The translations under genes and the position numbers were made by a program. Of a stretch of DNA of 64,000 nt, positions 1-8,790 are shown piece after piece. The notes beneath the pieces are model-generated. The model was not told where the DNA came from. It was given only the letters and a program-made list of their open reading frames with translations, and did no database searches. Source of the stretch: an uncultured Candidatus Saccharibacteria bacterium. GTDB taxonomy: Bacteria; Patescibacteriota; Saccharimonadia; Saccharimonadales; Saccharimonadaceae. Location of the stretch: positions 62,001 through 126,000 of the forward strand of contig CALEJV010000007.1 in NCBI GenBank assembly GCA_937898545.1, read 5' to 3'. How positions within the stretch are numbered: position 1 is the stretch's first letter; each line of letters opens with the position of its first letter.

Positions 1-66
1 GGCGTGAGTGTGCTGGTGCTGGCGGTGGCGCTGATTATTGTCAAGTTTGGCGCGGAGCTACTATAG
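1..66 (+). CDS. C-terminal end of a membrane protein (partial)
   Basis: The first 66 bases read through one open frame to TAG and give 21 residues that are almost wholly hydrophobic, with one lysine near the end (IIVKFGAELL at the C-terminus). This looks like the last membrane segment of a protein that begins outside the window. The family cannot be told from so short a piece. Confidence 0.6.
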   Translation, partial: GVSVLVLAVALIIVKFGAELL

Positions 67-2331
67 ATAAAGTCGTTTTTTGTACGGTAAATATTGTCGA
101 GCTTGTCAGGATTGGCAAGCTTTTTAAAATGAACAGAATGTTATATTATTCAGCACGTTTTTTTGTGTCTATTGGTGTAATGGTGAGTATTTTCTCACAC
201 CAGGGATACTATGATATAGTGGCAGCTGCCACTATATTGATGCAAGTGAGTTACCTGTTAGCTTGAGCTGCTTGTTTGGCGTAGTAGGAAAACAATACGT
301 GAAGATAATGTATGATGAATTTTAACATAGTTATGAAGCCTTTGCGAGACTTAAACACGACGCGCTGTTAATGTATAGGCTATTGTTGCGTGACGCAACC
401 GAAATAGCAAAATAGCGGGAGGAAGATGTCGCCTATTGGCGATACTGTGCATATGAATATAGATAGCATTCTGTTCATTATGCACTATTGATAGCGAGTG
501 TGTTGGCAGGCTTGTGCGCATCGTGGATTTGCTAGCAAATATGATGATAGCATGCTAATGCTGCTATGCTGTAGTAGATGAACATTACCTGAATAGCAAG
601 CACAACACATTCAGCGAGAGGTGAGTGATATGTTTTGCTAGGTGGTGCAATTTTGAATGAAAGAAAAGGTATGTTCAGTTTGATGGAGATGTGAAATCGA
701 TAGAGTTGTATGGGTTAGTTTGATTTTTATCGGCCAATTGCCAAGCGTGTTTGCAAAGAACAATTCAACGTGCTGGAAAATGAAACGATTAATACCTGAA
801 AAATGAGCGGGTTAAAACGACATGGCTATGATGACGATATGCGTGCGATAGCGGTTGGCTGTTGTAAGCTGTGAAGTAGACGCGCGTGATGTCATAGCTT
901 AGCATGGTAGTGAAGATTCTTTGCAAAGCAAGTGAGTAAGTTGCAGCACGATGCTAAAAATGCAGTGAGGTTCTTGGCTGGGCGATGGTGGCTGCGCATT
1001 GACTGATATTTGTTAAAGAAAACTGATTAGTATAAGGGCGCTATAGAGCGAGAAGCAAGCAAAAATACTGCTGCGCCGCAGCATGTAAATTTCATAGAAT
1101 TGTGTAGATGAAGTGGTGTATCAAAAAAATCATTTCGGTTGCATAATGAAAGCAAGATGCTACGCGTGAGAAATATAGCGCGCACGATAAAGCGGGCGCT
1201 ATCATAGCACAATGTGGTGCCCGCAGGCAGATACTATGCGAAGCAAGACGCAGGTAGGATTGTTGATACGTGCTCATATTTTTTTAAAAATTCTGAGTGA
1301 CGCTCATGCTTAGTTACTTGTTACATCAACTACATCAAAACAGCTTGCATCTATTTTTACATACAGTAGTAACAGAATATGCGCATGTTTCTATAGCGCA
1401 AAAATGAGGCTATAGGACACAACACAAGGTGGAAGGAAGACGATCAACTGCTATAGCGAAGTATCGTGCAGCGCGGCATACTCATCACTCTATATTTTAT
1501 ACCAAACAAAAAATGCAAAATAGCTAAAGATATGTAAGGTATACAAAAAATAAGCTATATGCAAAATATGAATATGCTAAGCGGAACCGTTGCAGAAAAC
1601 TGGTTACAAGCGTAAGCGCACCAATGGGTGCTAGATATGTACAAGAACGTTATATATTCCGCTCTAGATGGACAGGAGTGCCTGTTATAAGCGCTGTAAC
1701 GCGCTAAACCCTAGATAAGGGAAAGAAGCTATATGAGCACTATGTTAGGCGTCTATGGCCTCTTGAAAGGCAGATAGACCGTTGTTTGTCGTTGATAGGA
1801 GAAAATGAGACTATGTATATGATGTGTAGAACACGACATAGCTATGTTGTAAAAAATAGAGTAGTGTGAAGAGAGTAAATTGAGATTGTGTTGTATAAAA
1901 TATAGGATATCATTGGTGGCGCGAGGTGACGAATAAGGTGTGATATATACAACAATAACTCTCAGATGCACGCGCTCTATATGTGTATAAAAAACAACAT
2001 ACATAACCACAACGAAACAAATTCGAAAACAGAGACGGTAGAGCGACAATCTGACAACGTTGTGGGTAATAATGAATATTGTATATATAACAACGATTGA
2101 TTTGATGGCACCAAAAGAGAAATAACAGGGGTAAATGAGGCAATGTTGTTATAATTATAACGTTTATACAATTATGGATAGGAGAGGATGGTGTCTCTTT
2201 GCGAAGTATGGGTTGGCATATAGTAAGGACTTTTGGGTAGCGCTTCACCAGTGTATTAGCAGCTTTGCGGTGGTGGTTGGGACAGAGGTGGTCTTATTGT
2301 GTGCTACCTATAATAATGGTATGCTAGTGAT
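67..2331. other. 2.2 kb gene-free stretch
   Basis: No frame here has believable coding character: the open frames are short, lack ribosome binding sites and have biased, low-complexity composition. The stretch is AT-rich with many ATAG/CTATAG-like words. I saw no rRNA, tRNA, tmRNA or RNase P signature and no DnaA-box cluster. The only clear structure is a perfect 24-bp palindrome at 214-237. It may be decayed genes or a regulatory or architectural region. Confidence 0.6.
214..237. repeat. Perfect 24-bp palindrome
   Basis: Every base from 214 to 237 is self-complementary around a central AGCT; the arms read ATATAGTGGC and GCCACTATAT. It lies 150 bp after the end of the first gene. As RNA it would form a 10-bp hairpin with a four-base loop, but no T tract follows. 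As DNA it could be a dimeric regulator site. Confidence 0.6.
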
Positions 2332-2994
2332 ATGAAGAACAATACAATTTTACGCATTGGTGCTGGCGCGGCGTTTGTGGCGCTGGGCGGAATATTATTA
2401 AGCGAGAGCTTTGGTGTGCAATTCCATTACTGGCGGGAGTTTTGGTATGGTTTGTGTGCATTCGGATTTATCATGGTTGGTGTGCTCACGCTGCGCAATC
2501 GCAATTGGCTGTGGGGAGCGCTCTGGGTAGCAGTTGGCCTAACAATTGGTGCGAATGCATTTTTGCATAATAACGTTAATATTTGGCGAATGTTTTGGCC
2601 GCTGGTACTGATAGCGATCGGTCTGACGATTATTTTTAATTTGTCGCAGCGTCAGCGTCGTATTGCAAAACAATCGTCGGACGATAATATGGTTGCTTCC
2701 TTCTCGGGCAACACGCGCAAGATAAAAGGCGAATTTGCAGGTAACTCGCTTTCGGCAGCATTTGGTCAGGTGGACCTCGATCTGCGCCAAGCCAAGATAG
2801 AGGATGGTGCAGTGATTGATATTTTTGTTGTGTGTGGTGGCATCAATATTATTTTTCCAGACAACGTCATCGTCAAGACGCAGGTCAATAGTATCTTTGG
2901 CGGGGTAGAGGACAAAACTAACGCTGCCAAGAGTGCAAAAAAGACTGTCTACATTCGCGGCGACTGTGTTCTTGGTGGGCTCGAAATTAAATAA
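2332..2994 (+). CDS. LiaF/YvqF-like membrane protein (DUF5668 type)
   Basis: The 220-residue protein has about four hydrophobic segments in residues 8-105 (LiaI-LiaF-like transmembrane region). A basic stretch follows, then a soluble beta-rich C-terminal half with the repeating Gly pattern of the LiaF cell-wall-active antibiotic response domain (GGINIIFPDNV, IFGGVED, VLGGLEIK). In Firmicutes such proteins inhibit envelope-stress two-component systems; no sensor kinase lies beside it here, so its partner is unknown. It stands alone, downstream of the gene-free stretch, and is closed by a strong terminator. The start ATG overlaps the TGA of a spurious upstream frame. Confidence 0.8.
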   Translation: MKNNTILRIGAGAAFVALGGILLSESFGVQFHYWREFWYGLCAFGFIMVGVLTLRNRNWLWGALWVAVGLTIGANAFLHNNVNIWRMFWPLVLIAIGLTIIFNLSQRQRRIAKQSSDDNMVASFSGNTRKIKGEFAGNSLSAAFGQVDLDLRQAKIEDGAVIDIFVVCGGINIIFPDNVIVKTQVNSIFGGVEDKTNAAKSAKKTVYIRGDCVLGGLEIK

Positions 2995-3017
2995 TAAGAA
3001 AAACAATAATTCGCTAC

Positions 3018-3058
3018 AACACGCTTCTTGATAACAACGAGAAGCGTGTTTGTTTTTG
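3018..3058 (+). terminator. Intrinsic terminator after the LiaF-like gene
   Basis: Arms AACACGCTTC (3018-3027) and GAAGCGTGTT (3041-3050) form a perfect 10-bp stem, followed by TGTTTTTG. Confidence 0.85.
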
Positions 3059-3059
3059 T

Positions 3060-3658
3060 GTTGAGATAGTGCAGGCAGCGGAATGCGGGTTAAAGCTGGC
3101 GCGATAGTATCGCTACTCGATTTTTAACTTCGCATTTTGCTGAGGAGTCTTACTAGCGCTACTGGCAACGAGCCATATGTTTGTTGTATACAATTGATAA
3201 AATTTTTTGTTGCTGAATTGCTCATTGCCAAATATTGATTGTGGTATTGTAATGTGAGAGTGGTTTCGTAACATGCGTTAATGTTTTTAATTTTTGTGTA
3301 CACTAATCGGCGAGAATTGCGATAGCTTTGTGGTACTTGCATATAATGGATTAATACGCTTCGCTAGTAATAATAAATGTGCGCGACAGCAACGCACACA
3401 AAAATGTACTACTTACAAAAAATAGTGCGCAGAGTCTTATGGTTTGCTAATTCACTTGCCCTTCTTGCAAACTAAATAAGATGAACATAATGCAAAAAGC
3501 ATTCAAACTTTACACAAGCACGTCTTGCAAGACTACCTTAGCTACAGCACATACACAAAGCATAAAAATGTGATGGTAAGATTTTTGCGCAAGGTATACT
3601 TTGAGGCAGGTGAGCCAGAGCGCCACGAATGCCAGTATGTTGTGCCAAGCATTCTTGC
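3060..3658. other. Gene-free AT-rich interval
   Basis: 600 bp between the terminator and the tag promoter. No reading frame with a ribosome binding site or coding bias is seen on either strand; the 72-residue minus-strand frame at 3124-3342 is low in complexity. Nothing further can be supported. Confidence 0.5.
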
Positions 3659-3664
3659 TATACT
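3659..3664 (+). promoter_or_regulatory. -10 box of tag (leaderless type)
   Basis: TATACT preceded by TGC (extended -10) lies exactly 6 nt before the ATG at 3671, so transcription should start at or next to the A of the start codon. Confidence 0.6.
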
Positions 3665-3670
3665 AGGATT

Positions 3671-4252
3671 ATGAATCGTTGCCCCTGGGCCGAATGTAGC
3701 GATAATGAGCGCACCTACCACGACACCGAGTGGGGTGTGCCGCTCTATGATGATCAGAAATTATTTGAACTACTCTGCCTGGAGGGTGCGCAGGCTGGCC
3801 TGAGCTGGAGCACGATTTTGGCCAAGCGGGCGGGGTACCGGCAGGCCTTTTATCAATTTGAAATCACAAAAGTAGCCGCCATGACGGATGCGGAGCTGGA
3901 GGCGCTTGCCCAGGACGCGCGCATCGTCCGCAACCGGCGCAAAATTTATACGGTGCGCACCAATGCCCAGGCAGCGCTGCGGGCTATTTACCAGCATGGC
4001 AACCTGCAGGCGTACTTATGGGGTTTGGCGGGTGGCGCGCCGGTGCAACATCACTGGCATACTGCAAGTGATGTACCCACCGATACGACTACGTCCCAAG
4101 CAATGAGCGCGCAGCTCAAGCGGGATGGTTTTGCCTTCGTCGGCCCAACCACGTGCTATGCCTTTATGCAGGCCGCGGGGATGGTGAACGACCACGTAGT
4201 GGGGTGCTTTCGGCACAGGGAGTGCGCGGCGCTGAGCATTCACCCTGCATGA
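3671..4252 (+). CDS. tag: DNA-3-methyladenine glycosylase I
   Basis: Removes 3-methyladenine from alkylated DNA (base excision repair). The protein starts MNRCPWAE and keeps the family core: Cys4, the YHDTEWG segment near residue 15-21, ELLCLEGAQAGLSW around residue 37-50, FVGPTT, and a C-terminal NDHVVGCFRH, so the four Cys/His ligands of the Tag zinc site appear intact. About 193 residues, the usual size. ATG 3671 is chosen over the in-frame start 42 nt upstream because the homologous N-terminus begins here and a -10 box sits 6 nt before it. Confidence 0.93.
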   Translation: MNRCPWAECSDNERTYHDTEWGVPLYDDQKLFELLCLEGAQAGLSWSTILAKRAGYRQAFYQFEITKVAAMTDAELEALAQDARIVRNRRKIYTVRTNAQAALRAIYQHGNLQAYLWGLAGGAPVQHHWHTASDVPTDTTTSQAMSAQLKRDGFAFVGPTTCYAFMQAAGMVNDHVVGCFRHRECAALSIHPA

Positions 4253-4452
4253 GAGTAAAAAGATATAGCTAGTTAGATTAATTGGGCTATATCTTATATC
4301 TTGAGATGTAAGTACTTTTGGTTTTGCAGCTAGTGCGCTACAATAGACCCAGAGGCATTTTTGCGTAGCTTGTGGTGCGCAAAATGAGTGGCTATCACCC
4401 ACGAAGCCTGCGGGAAGAAATTGGTTTGTTATTTTCATAAAGAGCTGTGAAT

Positions 4453-4653
4453 CTAAAGAGCCAAGAATAGACCCCGCCGCGAATGCTGCGACAAGGCAAT
4501 AATCAAGTGCTGAAAGAGTATAGCTATTTCTGTCATTTTGCCGGGAAATGCTAGAATCACTTCTTTTGGAATCGAGATGGTACCGTCCGCGCGAATACCC
4601 AGCGGATTCTCGAGTTCAGAAGAGGTGATTTTAATTATATAAGGAGTAGCCAT
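4453..4653 (-). CDS. Small hypothetical protein
   Basis: A 66-residue frame on the minus strand, convergent with tag and divergent from the 2H phosphoesterase. The sequence is not low-complexity (ADGTISIPKEVILAFPGKM in the middle resembles a small beta-hairpin/helix fold). A TATTCT-like box lies 6 nt before its ATG on the minus strand, matching the leaderless arrangement seen elsewhere in this window. No family recognised; it could still be chance. Confidence 0.35.
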   Translation of the reverse strand: MATPYIIKITSSELENPLGIRADGTISIPKEVILAFPGKMTEIAILFQHLIIALSQHSRRGLFLAL

Positions 4654-4710
4654 ATACCGCAGAATAATCGCGTGACGAGCTTTGCAATCGATCGGGAGTA
4701 TGATTACATT

Positions 4711-5187
4711 ATGTATGATACGACTGACATGATTCGCGCTATGAATTTTCCGCGGGAGATTGCGGGATTGCTTCTAAAGACTGATGAATTTCATCTGTCG
4801 CTGTTTGAGGTACTTGGCGAGTATGGGGTGGATGAGGCTGGCTATGAGCAGCTCGAGCGACTCTCGTGCACGGCTGGTGCAGCGATGACGACAAAGCCAG
4901 AATTGACGGGTAAGTTCTGTAGATTGGTCGACAATGCAAAGGGTCGCGAGACAATTATTGCGCTTGCCCAGTGGGGCGAGCTTGAAGCGTGGCGCGATGC
5001 AATTCGTGAACTGATACCTCAGGCGGAGTTCATTATTCCACATGTCACGTTATATACCAACCATAATGGCGCAATTGGCTATAGCGACAGAGATGCGTAT
5101 CGAGCCCAGCCGCTTGATGCAACAATAAAAGCAACGCTCCACTCTGTATACCAAAAGCGAAAAGAAATGGAGTACAACCATGCATGA
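4711..5187 (+). CDS. 2H phosphoesterase-like protein
   Basis: Two HxT/Sx motifs, HLSL (about residue 28-31) and HVTL (about 111-114), are spaced as in the 2H phosphoesterase superfamily (LigT, cyclic phosphodiesterases), which hydrolyse 2',3'-cyclic phosphates or 2'-5' bonds. Length of about 158 residues fits. Start: ATG 4711 is preferred because TATGAT lies exactly 6 nt before it (leaderless); the alternative GTG at 4672 adds 13 residues and has no ribosome binding site at a normal distance. First gene of a seven-gene operon; its end overlaps the next gene by 8 nt. Substrate unknown. Confidence 0.7.
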   Translation: MYDTTDMIRAMNFPREIAGLLLKTDEFHLSLFEVLGEYGVDEAGYEQLERLSCTAGAAMTTKPELTGKFCRLVDNAKGRETIIALAQWGELEAWRDAIRELIPQAEFIIPHVTLYTNHNGAIGYSDRDAYRAQPLDATIKATLHSVYQKRKEMEYNHA

Positions 5188-5749
5188 ATATTGGCAGCCG
5201 CGTACCCACGAGAAAGCACCTGCCTGCATTACAACAGTCGTGCCAGGCAGCGAGCAGTTTGCGTTACTTAAGCAAGATATGGGTATTTCTGATCGTTATG
5301 AAGCAACGCTTGCAGAGCTGGCTATGCAGGGCAAGGCGGTGGTGTTTGCTGCAGTGGAGGACGGCCGTTATGTGGGACGGGTGACACTGCGGCATGATTG
5401 GACTGAGCGACCAGAGATTGATGAGCCATCAGTGAGGATTGAAGATGAATACCCTGGCCTGCCACAGATTAACGCACTTGAGGTGGCAGAGCAGTATCGT
5501 GGCCGCGGCATTGCCTCGCAGTTACTCGCTGCAGCGGAGGATGAAGCGTGTCAGCAGGGGTTTGACCAAGTTGGCTTGGCGGTGGATGTTACCAACAAGA
5601 GGGCGATGGGTATCTACGAGAATCGTGGCTATAGGTATCGATTGGTGGCAGACAAGCCAACCTTTACCAGTATATACCACCGGACAGATGGCACTGACGA
5701 GGCTGGCGAGTATTACTTAATGACAAAGCAAGTGCGAGGTGAGGGGTGA
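5180..5749 (+). CDS. GNAT-family N-acetyltransferase
   Basis: 189 residues with the acetyl-CoA binding motif A (EVAEQYRGRGIASQLL, Q/RxxGxG/A type) around residues 100-115 and the later NKRAMGIYENRGY motif B. Transfers an acetyl group to an amine; the acceptor cannot be told. The start overlaps the end of the 2H gene (ATGCATGA), implying translational coupling, and its TGA overlaps the next ATG by one base. Confidence 0.85.
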   Translation: MHEYWQPRTHEKAPACITTVVPGSEQFALLKQDMGISDRYEATLAELAMQGKAVVFAAVEDGRYVGRVTLRHDWTERPEIDEPSVRIEDEYPGLPQINALEVAEQYRGRGIASQLLAAAEDEACQQGFDQVGLAVDVTNKRAMGIYENRGYRYRLVADKPTFTSIYHRTDGTDEAGEYYLMTKQVRGEG

Positions 5750-6420
5750 TGCAACCTGGGCGAATCCTTATCTACGGTGACTCGAACGTCTGGGGCGACA
5801 AGGGTTTTGGCGAGAATGGCGTTCTGTTGGGGCGCTATGCTGCCAAACAGCAATGGCCGAATATCCTCCAGCGATTGCTCGGTGATGAGTATGACATTAT
5901 TCAAGCGGGGCTGTGTGGACGGACAGCAGGGGAGTATGCAGGGCAACCGCCATATCTTGGTGGTAAGATTGGCTACGAAATAGCACTGCGAGAGGCTAGC
6001 CCGGTGAGCGGGGTGATCATCGCGCTTGGTGTGAATGATGCACAAAATGAAAGTGCTTCTGGCGAGCAAATTGTAGCTGATTTACAGTGGTATAGCGCCT
6101 ATACCCAGGCCTATGCAGCTGATAGCGAGAATGACATGGCTGGTGGTGGTAGTGTGTGGTATATTGAGCCTACTGTCGTGCCAGCTCAGCGCTATAAGCC
6201 GCTTGCTAGCAAGCTACAGTGTATTAGCGAGATGCTCCGCGCTACTCACACAACCATTAGTAATTCACTTGATCACAATGACGACTATGCGCCTGATGGC
6301 ATCCATTTCTCACTGCACGGGCATCGGCGAATGGCGCAGGCAATGTATGATGCAATAAAGCAGGTAGAAAATTCGCACAAATATACAGTAACCCACACTA
6401 AGCAAGGAGGAAATGTATGA
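5749..6420 (+). CDS. SGNH/GDSL-type hydrolase
   Basis: The SGNH esterase blocks are visible: GDSN with the nucleophile Ser at residue 12, LGVND (block III Asn) near residue 90, and DGIH near the C-terminus for the Asp/His pair. About 223 residues; no signal peptide, so a cytoplasmic esterase or lipase-like enzyme. The start is ATG 5749 right after GAGGGG; an in-frame GTG lies one codon upstream. Fourth-from-last genes in the operon are joined by 1-4 nt overlaps, so co-translation is likely. Confidence 0.85.
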   Translation: MQPGRILIYGDSNVWGDKGFGENGVLLGRYAAKQQWPNILQRLLGDEYDIIQAGLCGRTAGEYAGQPPYLGGKIGYEIALREASPVSGVIIALGVNDAQNESASGEQIVADLQWYSAYTQAYAADSENDMAGGGSVWYIEPTVVPAQRYKPLASKLQCISEMLRATHTTISNSLDHNDDYAPDGIHFSLHGHRRMAQAMYDAIKQVENSHKYTVTHTKQGGNV

Positions 6421-6965
6421 CAAAAATAACTTATTTCGTCCATGGTACGACGACGGATAATGAAGCTGGTAAGGCGACTGGCTGGTTGCCTGGTGAGCTG
6501 TCAGCAGTGGGGGTTCAGCAAGCGCAGGCGCTACCAGAGCAAGCGGCTGATACTAGCTTTACTGTGGTATTTTGCTCGGATCTTGGTCGAGCGATCGATT
6601 CAGCCCGGCTTGCTTTTGGTGCAACGCATCAGATTGTTATTGATAAACGGCTGCGCGAAGCAAATTATGGTGATAATAATGGCAAGGATGGGGCCTTTAA
6701 GGCTAGTCTGCTTCCCTTTGTTGATACACCATTTCCACACGGCGAGAGCTACCGCGATGTAGAGGCGCGCATGCGTGACTTTGTGGCGATGCTGCAGCGC
6801 GACTATGCTGGCCAGCACATTGCCATCGTGGCGCACGAAGCACCGCAGCTTGCGCTGGACGTTATCCTTGGTGGTAAGACCTGGCCAGAGGCAATAGCAA
6901 CCAATTGGCGCGAAGTTGGCTCATGGCAGCCCGGGTGGGTGTATGATACAGAGGCAATAGCATAA
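6417..6965 (+). CDS. Histidine phosphatase (phosphoglycerate mutase) superfamily protein, VHG variant
   Basis: 182 residues. The N-terminal phosphohistidine motif, RHG in the classical superfamily, is VHG here (FVHGTTTDNE), so the motif Arg is missing; FCSDLGRA, the REANYG acid region and the second catalytic His (IVAHEAPQ) are retained. Likely a phosphatase on a small metabolite. An AGGAGG site precedes the ATG, which overlaps the TGA of the SGNH gene by 4 nt. The Arg replacement may alter or lower phosphate binding, though the second half of the pocket looks intact. Confidence 0.78.
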   Translation: MTKITYFVHGTTTDNEAGKATGWLPGELSAVGVQQAQALPEQAADTSFTVVFCSDLGRAIDSARLAFGATHQIVIDKRLREANYGDNNGKDGAFKASLLPFVDTPFPHGESYRDVEARMRDFVAMLQRDYAGQHIAIVAHEAPQLALDVILGGKTWPEAIATNWREVGSWQPGWVYDTEAIA

Positions 6966-6988
6966 GTACATTACTCATGGAGAAAGAT

Positions 6989-7777
6989 ATGACTGATCAA
7001 CAGCAAGAATGGCTTGATTTTGCAAAAAGTGTGGCACACGAAGCGGGTGATATTATGCGAAAATATTTTGGCAAAAAGCCAGATGCTCACCTCAAAGCAG
7101 ACAACACAATTGTGACTATCGCCGATGAGGAAATCAACCAGCTTGTTATCCGACGCGTGACAGAGCAGTATCCAACCCACGATATTGATGGAGAAGAAGC
7201 GAGTGCTCGCCGTGGCTCGGACTATGTGTGGGTATGTGACCCGATCGACGGTACGGCGCCCTTCGCAATGGAGCTACCGGTATCAGTGTTTTCTTTGGCA
7301 TTAGTGATCGATGGCCAACCGGAAGTCGGTGTGATTTATGCGCCGTTTAGTGACCATTTGTATTGGGCGGTGCGCGACTATGGTGCATATCTGAACAATC
7401 AGCCAATTCATGTTAGCCAGAATAGCCTTGACGATCGTGTGGAGATGAATGTTGATTGGTGGTCGAGTGCCCAGTGGGATGTAATGCAGGTTGTCCATGA
7501 TATTGCTTGCGAAAAGGGTGTCTATGTGATGTCGCCGTGCAGCACGACGCATGCAGCAGCATTGGTGGCGCGTGGTGAATTTGTCGCATCGGTCTTTGCT
7601 GGCACGAAGGGTAAAAATGTTGACATTGCGGCAGCAAAAGTCATTGTCGAGGAAGCTGGCGGCAAGGTGACTGACCTTTTCGGCCGGGAGCAGCGGTATG
7701 ATCAGGATATTTGCGGAGCGGTACTAAGCAATGGAATTGTTCATGAGGAGATAGTGGAGGCGATGAGGAAACTATGA
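6989..7777 (+). CDS. Inositol monophosphatase family protein
   Basis: Mg-dependent phosphatase of the IMPase/CysQ/FBPase fold. Motifs: DGEEAS (metal-binding Glu), DPIDGT with Asp84 and Asp87, and NVDIAAAKVIVEEAGG (third metal site) near residue 205. About 262 residues, family length. The start at 6989 is chosen because GGAGA lies 5 nt upstream; the ATG at 6977 would place this site inside the gene. Possible substrates are myo-inositol phosphate, PAP or a sugar phosphate; not decidable from sequence. Confidence 0.85.
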   Translation: MTDQQQEWLDFAKSVAHEAGDIMRKYFGKKPDAHLKADNTIVTIADEEINQLVIRRVTEQYPTHDIDGEEASARRGSDYVWVCDPIDGTAPFAMELPVSVFSLALVIDGQPEVGVIYAPFSDHLYWAVRDYGAYLNNQPIHVSQNSLDDRVEMNVDWWSSAQWDVMQVVHDIACEKGVYVMSPCSTTHAAALVARGEFVASVFAGTKGKNVDIAAAKVIVEEAGGKVTDLFGREQRYDQDICGAVLSNGIVHEEIVEAMRKL

Positions 7778-8178
7778 GCAATGATATAAAGCAGCAACGT
7801 GCGAGCTCTATCGTAAAAATCTGTAACGCTCTCTCAACTAACTGGTCGGGTGAGACGTCCTACTGTGATGATTGGTCGTCGAGTAACCCAAGCAGCGGGC
7901 AGTGTGCCGTTTCGGCTCTAGTGCTGCAGGATTACTGTGGTGGCGAGATTTGCCGCTGCGTGGTGGCGGGCACGCCGCATTATTTCAACCGCATTGATGA
8001 TCAGGTAGTGGATAGCACGGCCGCGCAGTTTGGCACGGTAGCGATTGATTACGATACCTCTACCGTGCGCAGCCGCCAACGGATTCTTCGTCACGCCGAC
8101 ACCCGCCGGCGGTACGAGCTGCTGAAGGGACGAGTCAAAGAAGCGATGTGGGGACGAAACAGAGAGGAGATAAAATGA
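7774..8178 (+). CDS. YunG-like protein
   Basis: 134 residues resembling Bacillus YunG: a WSGETSY start region, then GQCAVSALVLQDYCGGE (Cys about residue 43), HYFNRID (His about 69) and VVDSTAAQF (Asp about 79). The Cys-His-Asp order suggests a papain/transglutaminase-like fold, but no function is established. The start ATGA overlaps the IMPase stop and its own TGA overlaps the next start, so it sits inside the coupled operon. Confidence 0.6.
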   Translation: MSNDIKQQRASSIVKICNALSTNWSGETSYCDDWSSSNPSSGQCAVSALVLQDYCGGEICRCVVAGTPHYFNRIDDQVVDSTAAQFGTVAIDYDTSTVRSRQRILRHADTRRRYELLKGRVKEAMWGRNREEIK

Positions 8179-8681
8179 TAAAAGATGTGCAGCGTCAAGA
8201 TAGCTATGTAACACACGCTTTTATTGATGCCCAAAACATTTATAAGGGTGTTCAGAGTGATGGCTGGTCACTTGATTGGCGTAAATTCCGTGTTTACTTG
8301 CGTGATAAATATCACGTTGAAAAGGCATTCATTTTTATTGGATATATGTCTCAGTATCAAAGCTTGTATTCACTTTTACAAGAGTGTGGCTATGTTTTGA
8401 TATTCAAGCCGGTTATTATGCGAGCGACAGGTGAAGTTAAGGGCAATGTCGATGCAGAGCTTATTGTTGAATGCTGGCGGCGAGAAGGGGAGTATGACAA
8501 AGCAGTGATCGTGACGGGCGATGGTGATTTTGCGCCGCTTGTAAGAATTTTACAGGAAAAAGGCGCGTTTGAGCATGTTATTGCACCGAATAGGAAATAT
8601 GCATCAAGTCTGCTGCGGAAGGCGTCTGGCAGTAATATAACCTTTATGAAGGAAATACGTGGAAAGGTGAGGCGTCGATGA
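8175..8681 (+). CDS. NYN-domain (LabA/DUF88, PIN-like) nuclease
   Basis: 169 residues with the acidic signature of NYN domains: FIDAQN near residue 17, GNVDAELIVE near 93, and VTGDGDFAPLV near 115, which together form the metal site of PIN-like RNases. C-terminus basic (RGKVRRR). Start 8175 follows GAGGAG and overlaps the YunG-like stop. Last gene of the operon; a weak hairpin follows. Confidence 0.85.
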   Translation: MIKDVQRQDSYVTHAFIDAQNIYKGVQSDGWSLDWRKFRVYLRDKYHVEKAFIFIGYMSQYQSLYSLLQECGYVLIFKPVIMRATGEVKGNVDAELIVECWRREGEYDKAVIVTGDGDFAPLVRILQEKGAFEHVIAPNRKYASSLLRKASGSNITFMKEIRGKVRRR

Positions 8682-8700
8682 ATAATATACTATGAAAAGA

Positions 8701-8733
8701 CCCCGCAGGGACAGAACCGCAGCGAGGGATTTT
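8701..8733 (+). terminator. Weak terminator or attenuator before ileS
   Basis: CCCCGC (8701-8706) can pair with GCGAGGG (8722-8728) with one bulged A, followed by ATTTT. It lies between the NYN gene and ileS. The stem is short, so either weak termination of the operon or an ileS leader structure is possible. Confidence 0.35.
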
Positions 8734-8790
8734 CACTATTGAATACCTACATTGTACGACACAATTGATAATAAATCAAGGAGGAAACCA

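Noticed and set aside
67..2331. Replication origin in the gene-free region
   Set aside because: No cluster of TTATCCACA-type DnaA boxes and no dnaA or dnaN nearby; only a palindrome is present.
2135..2335. 66-residue frame overlapping the LiaF-like start
   Set aside because: No ribosome binding site and no coding character.
8698..8740. T-box-like words (GGGACAGAACCGC) before ileS
   Set aside because: The T-box consensus AGGGTGGNACCGCG and a specifier stem are not present; only a short hairpin can be supported.
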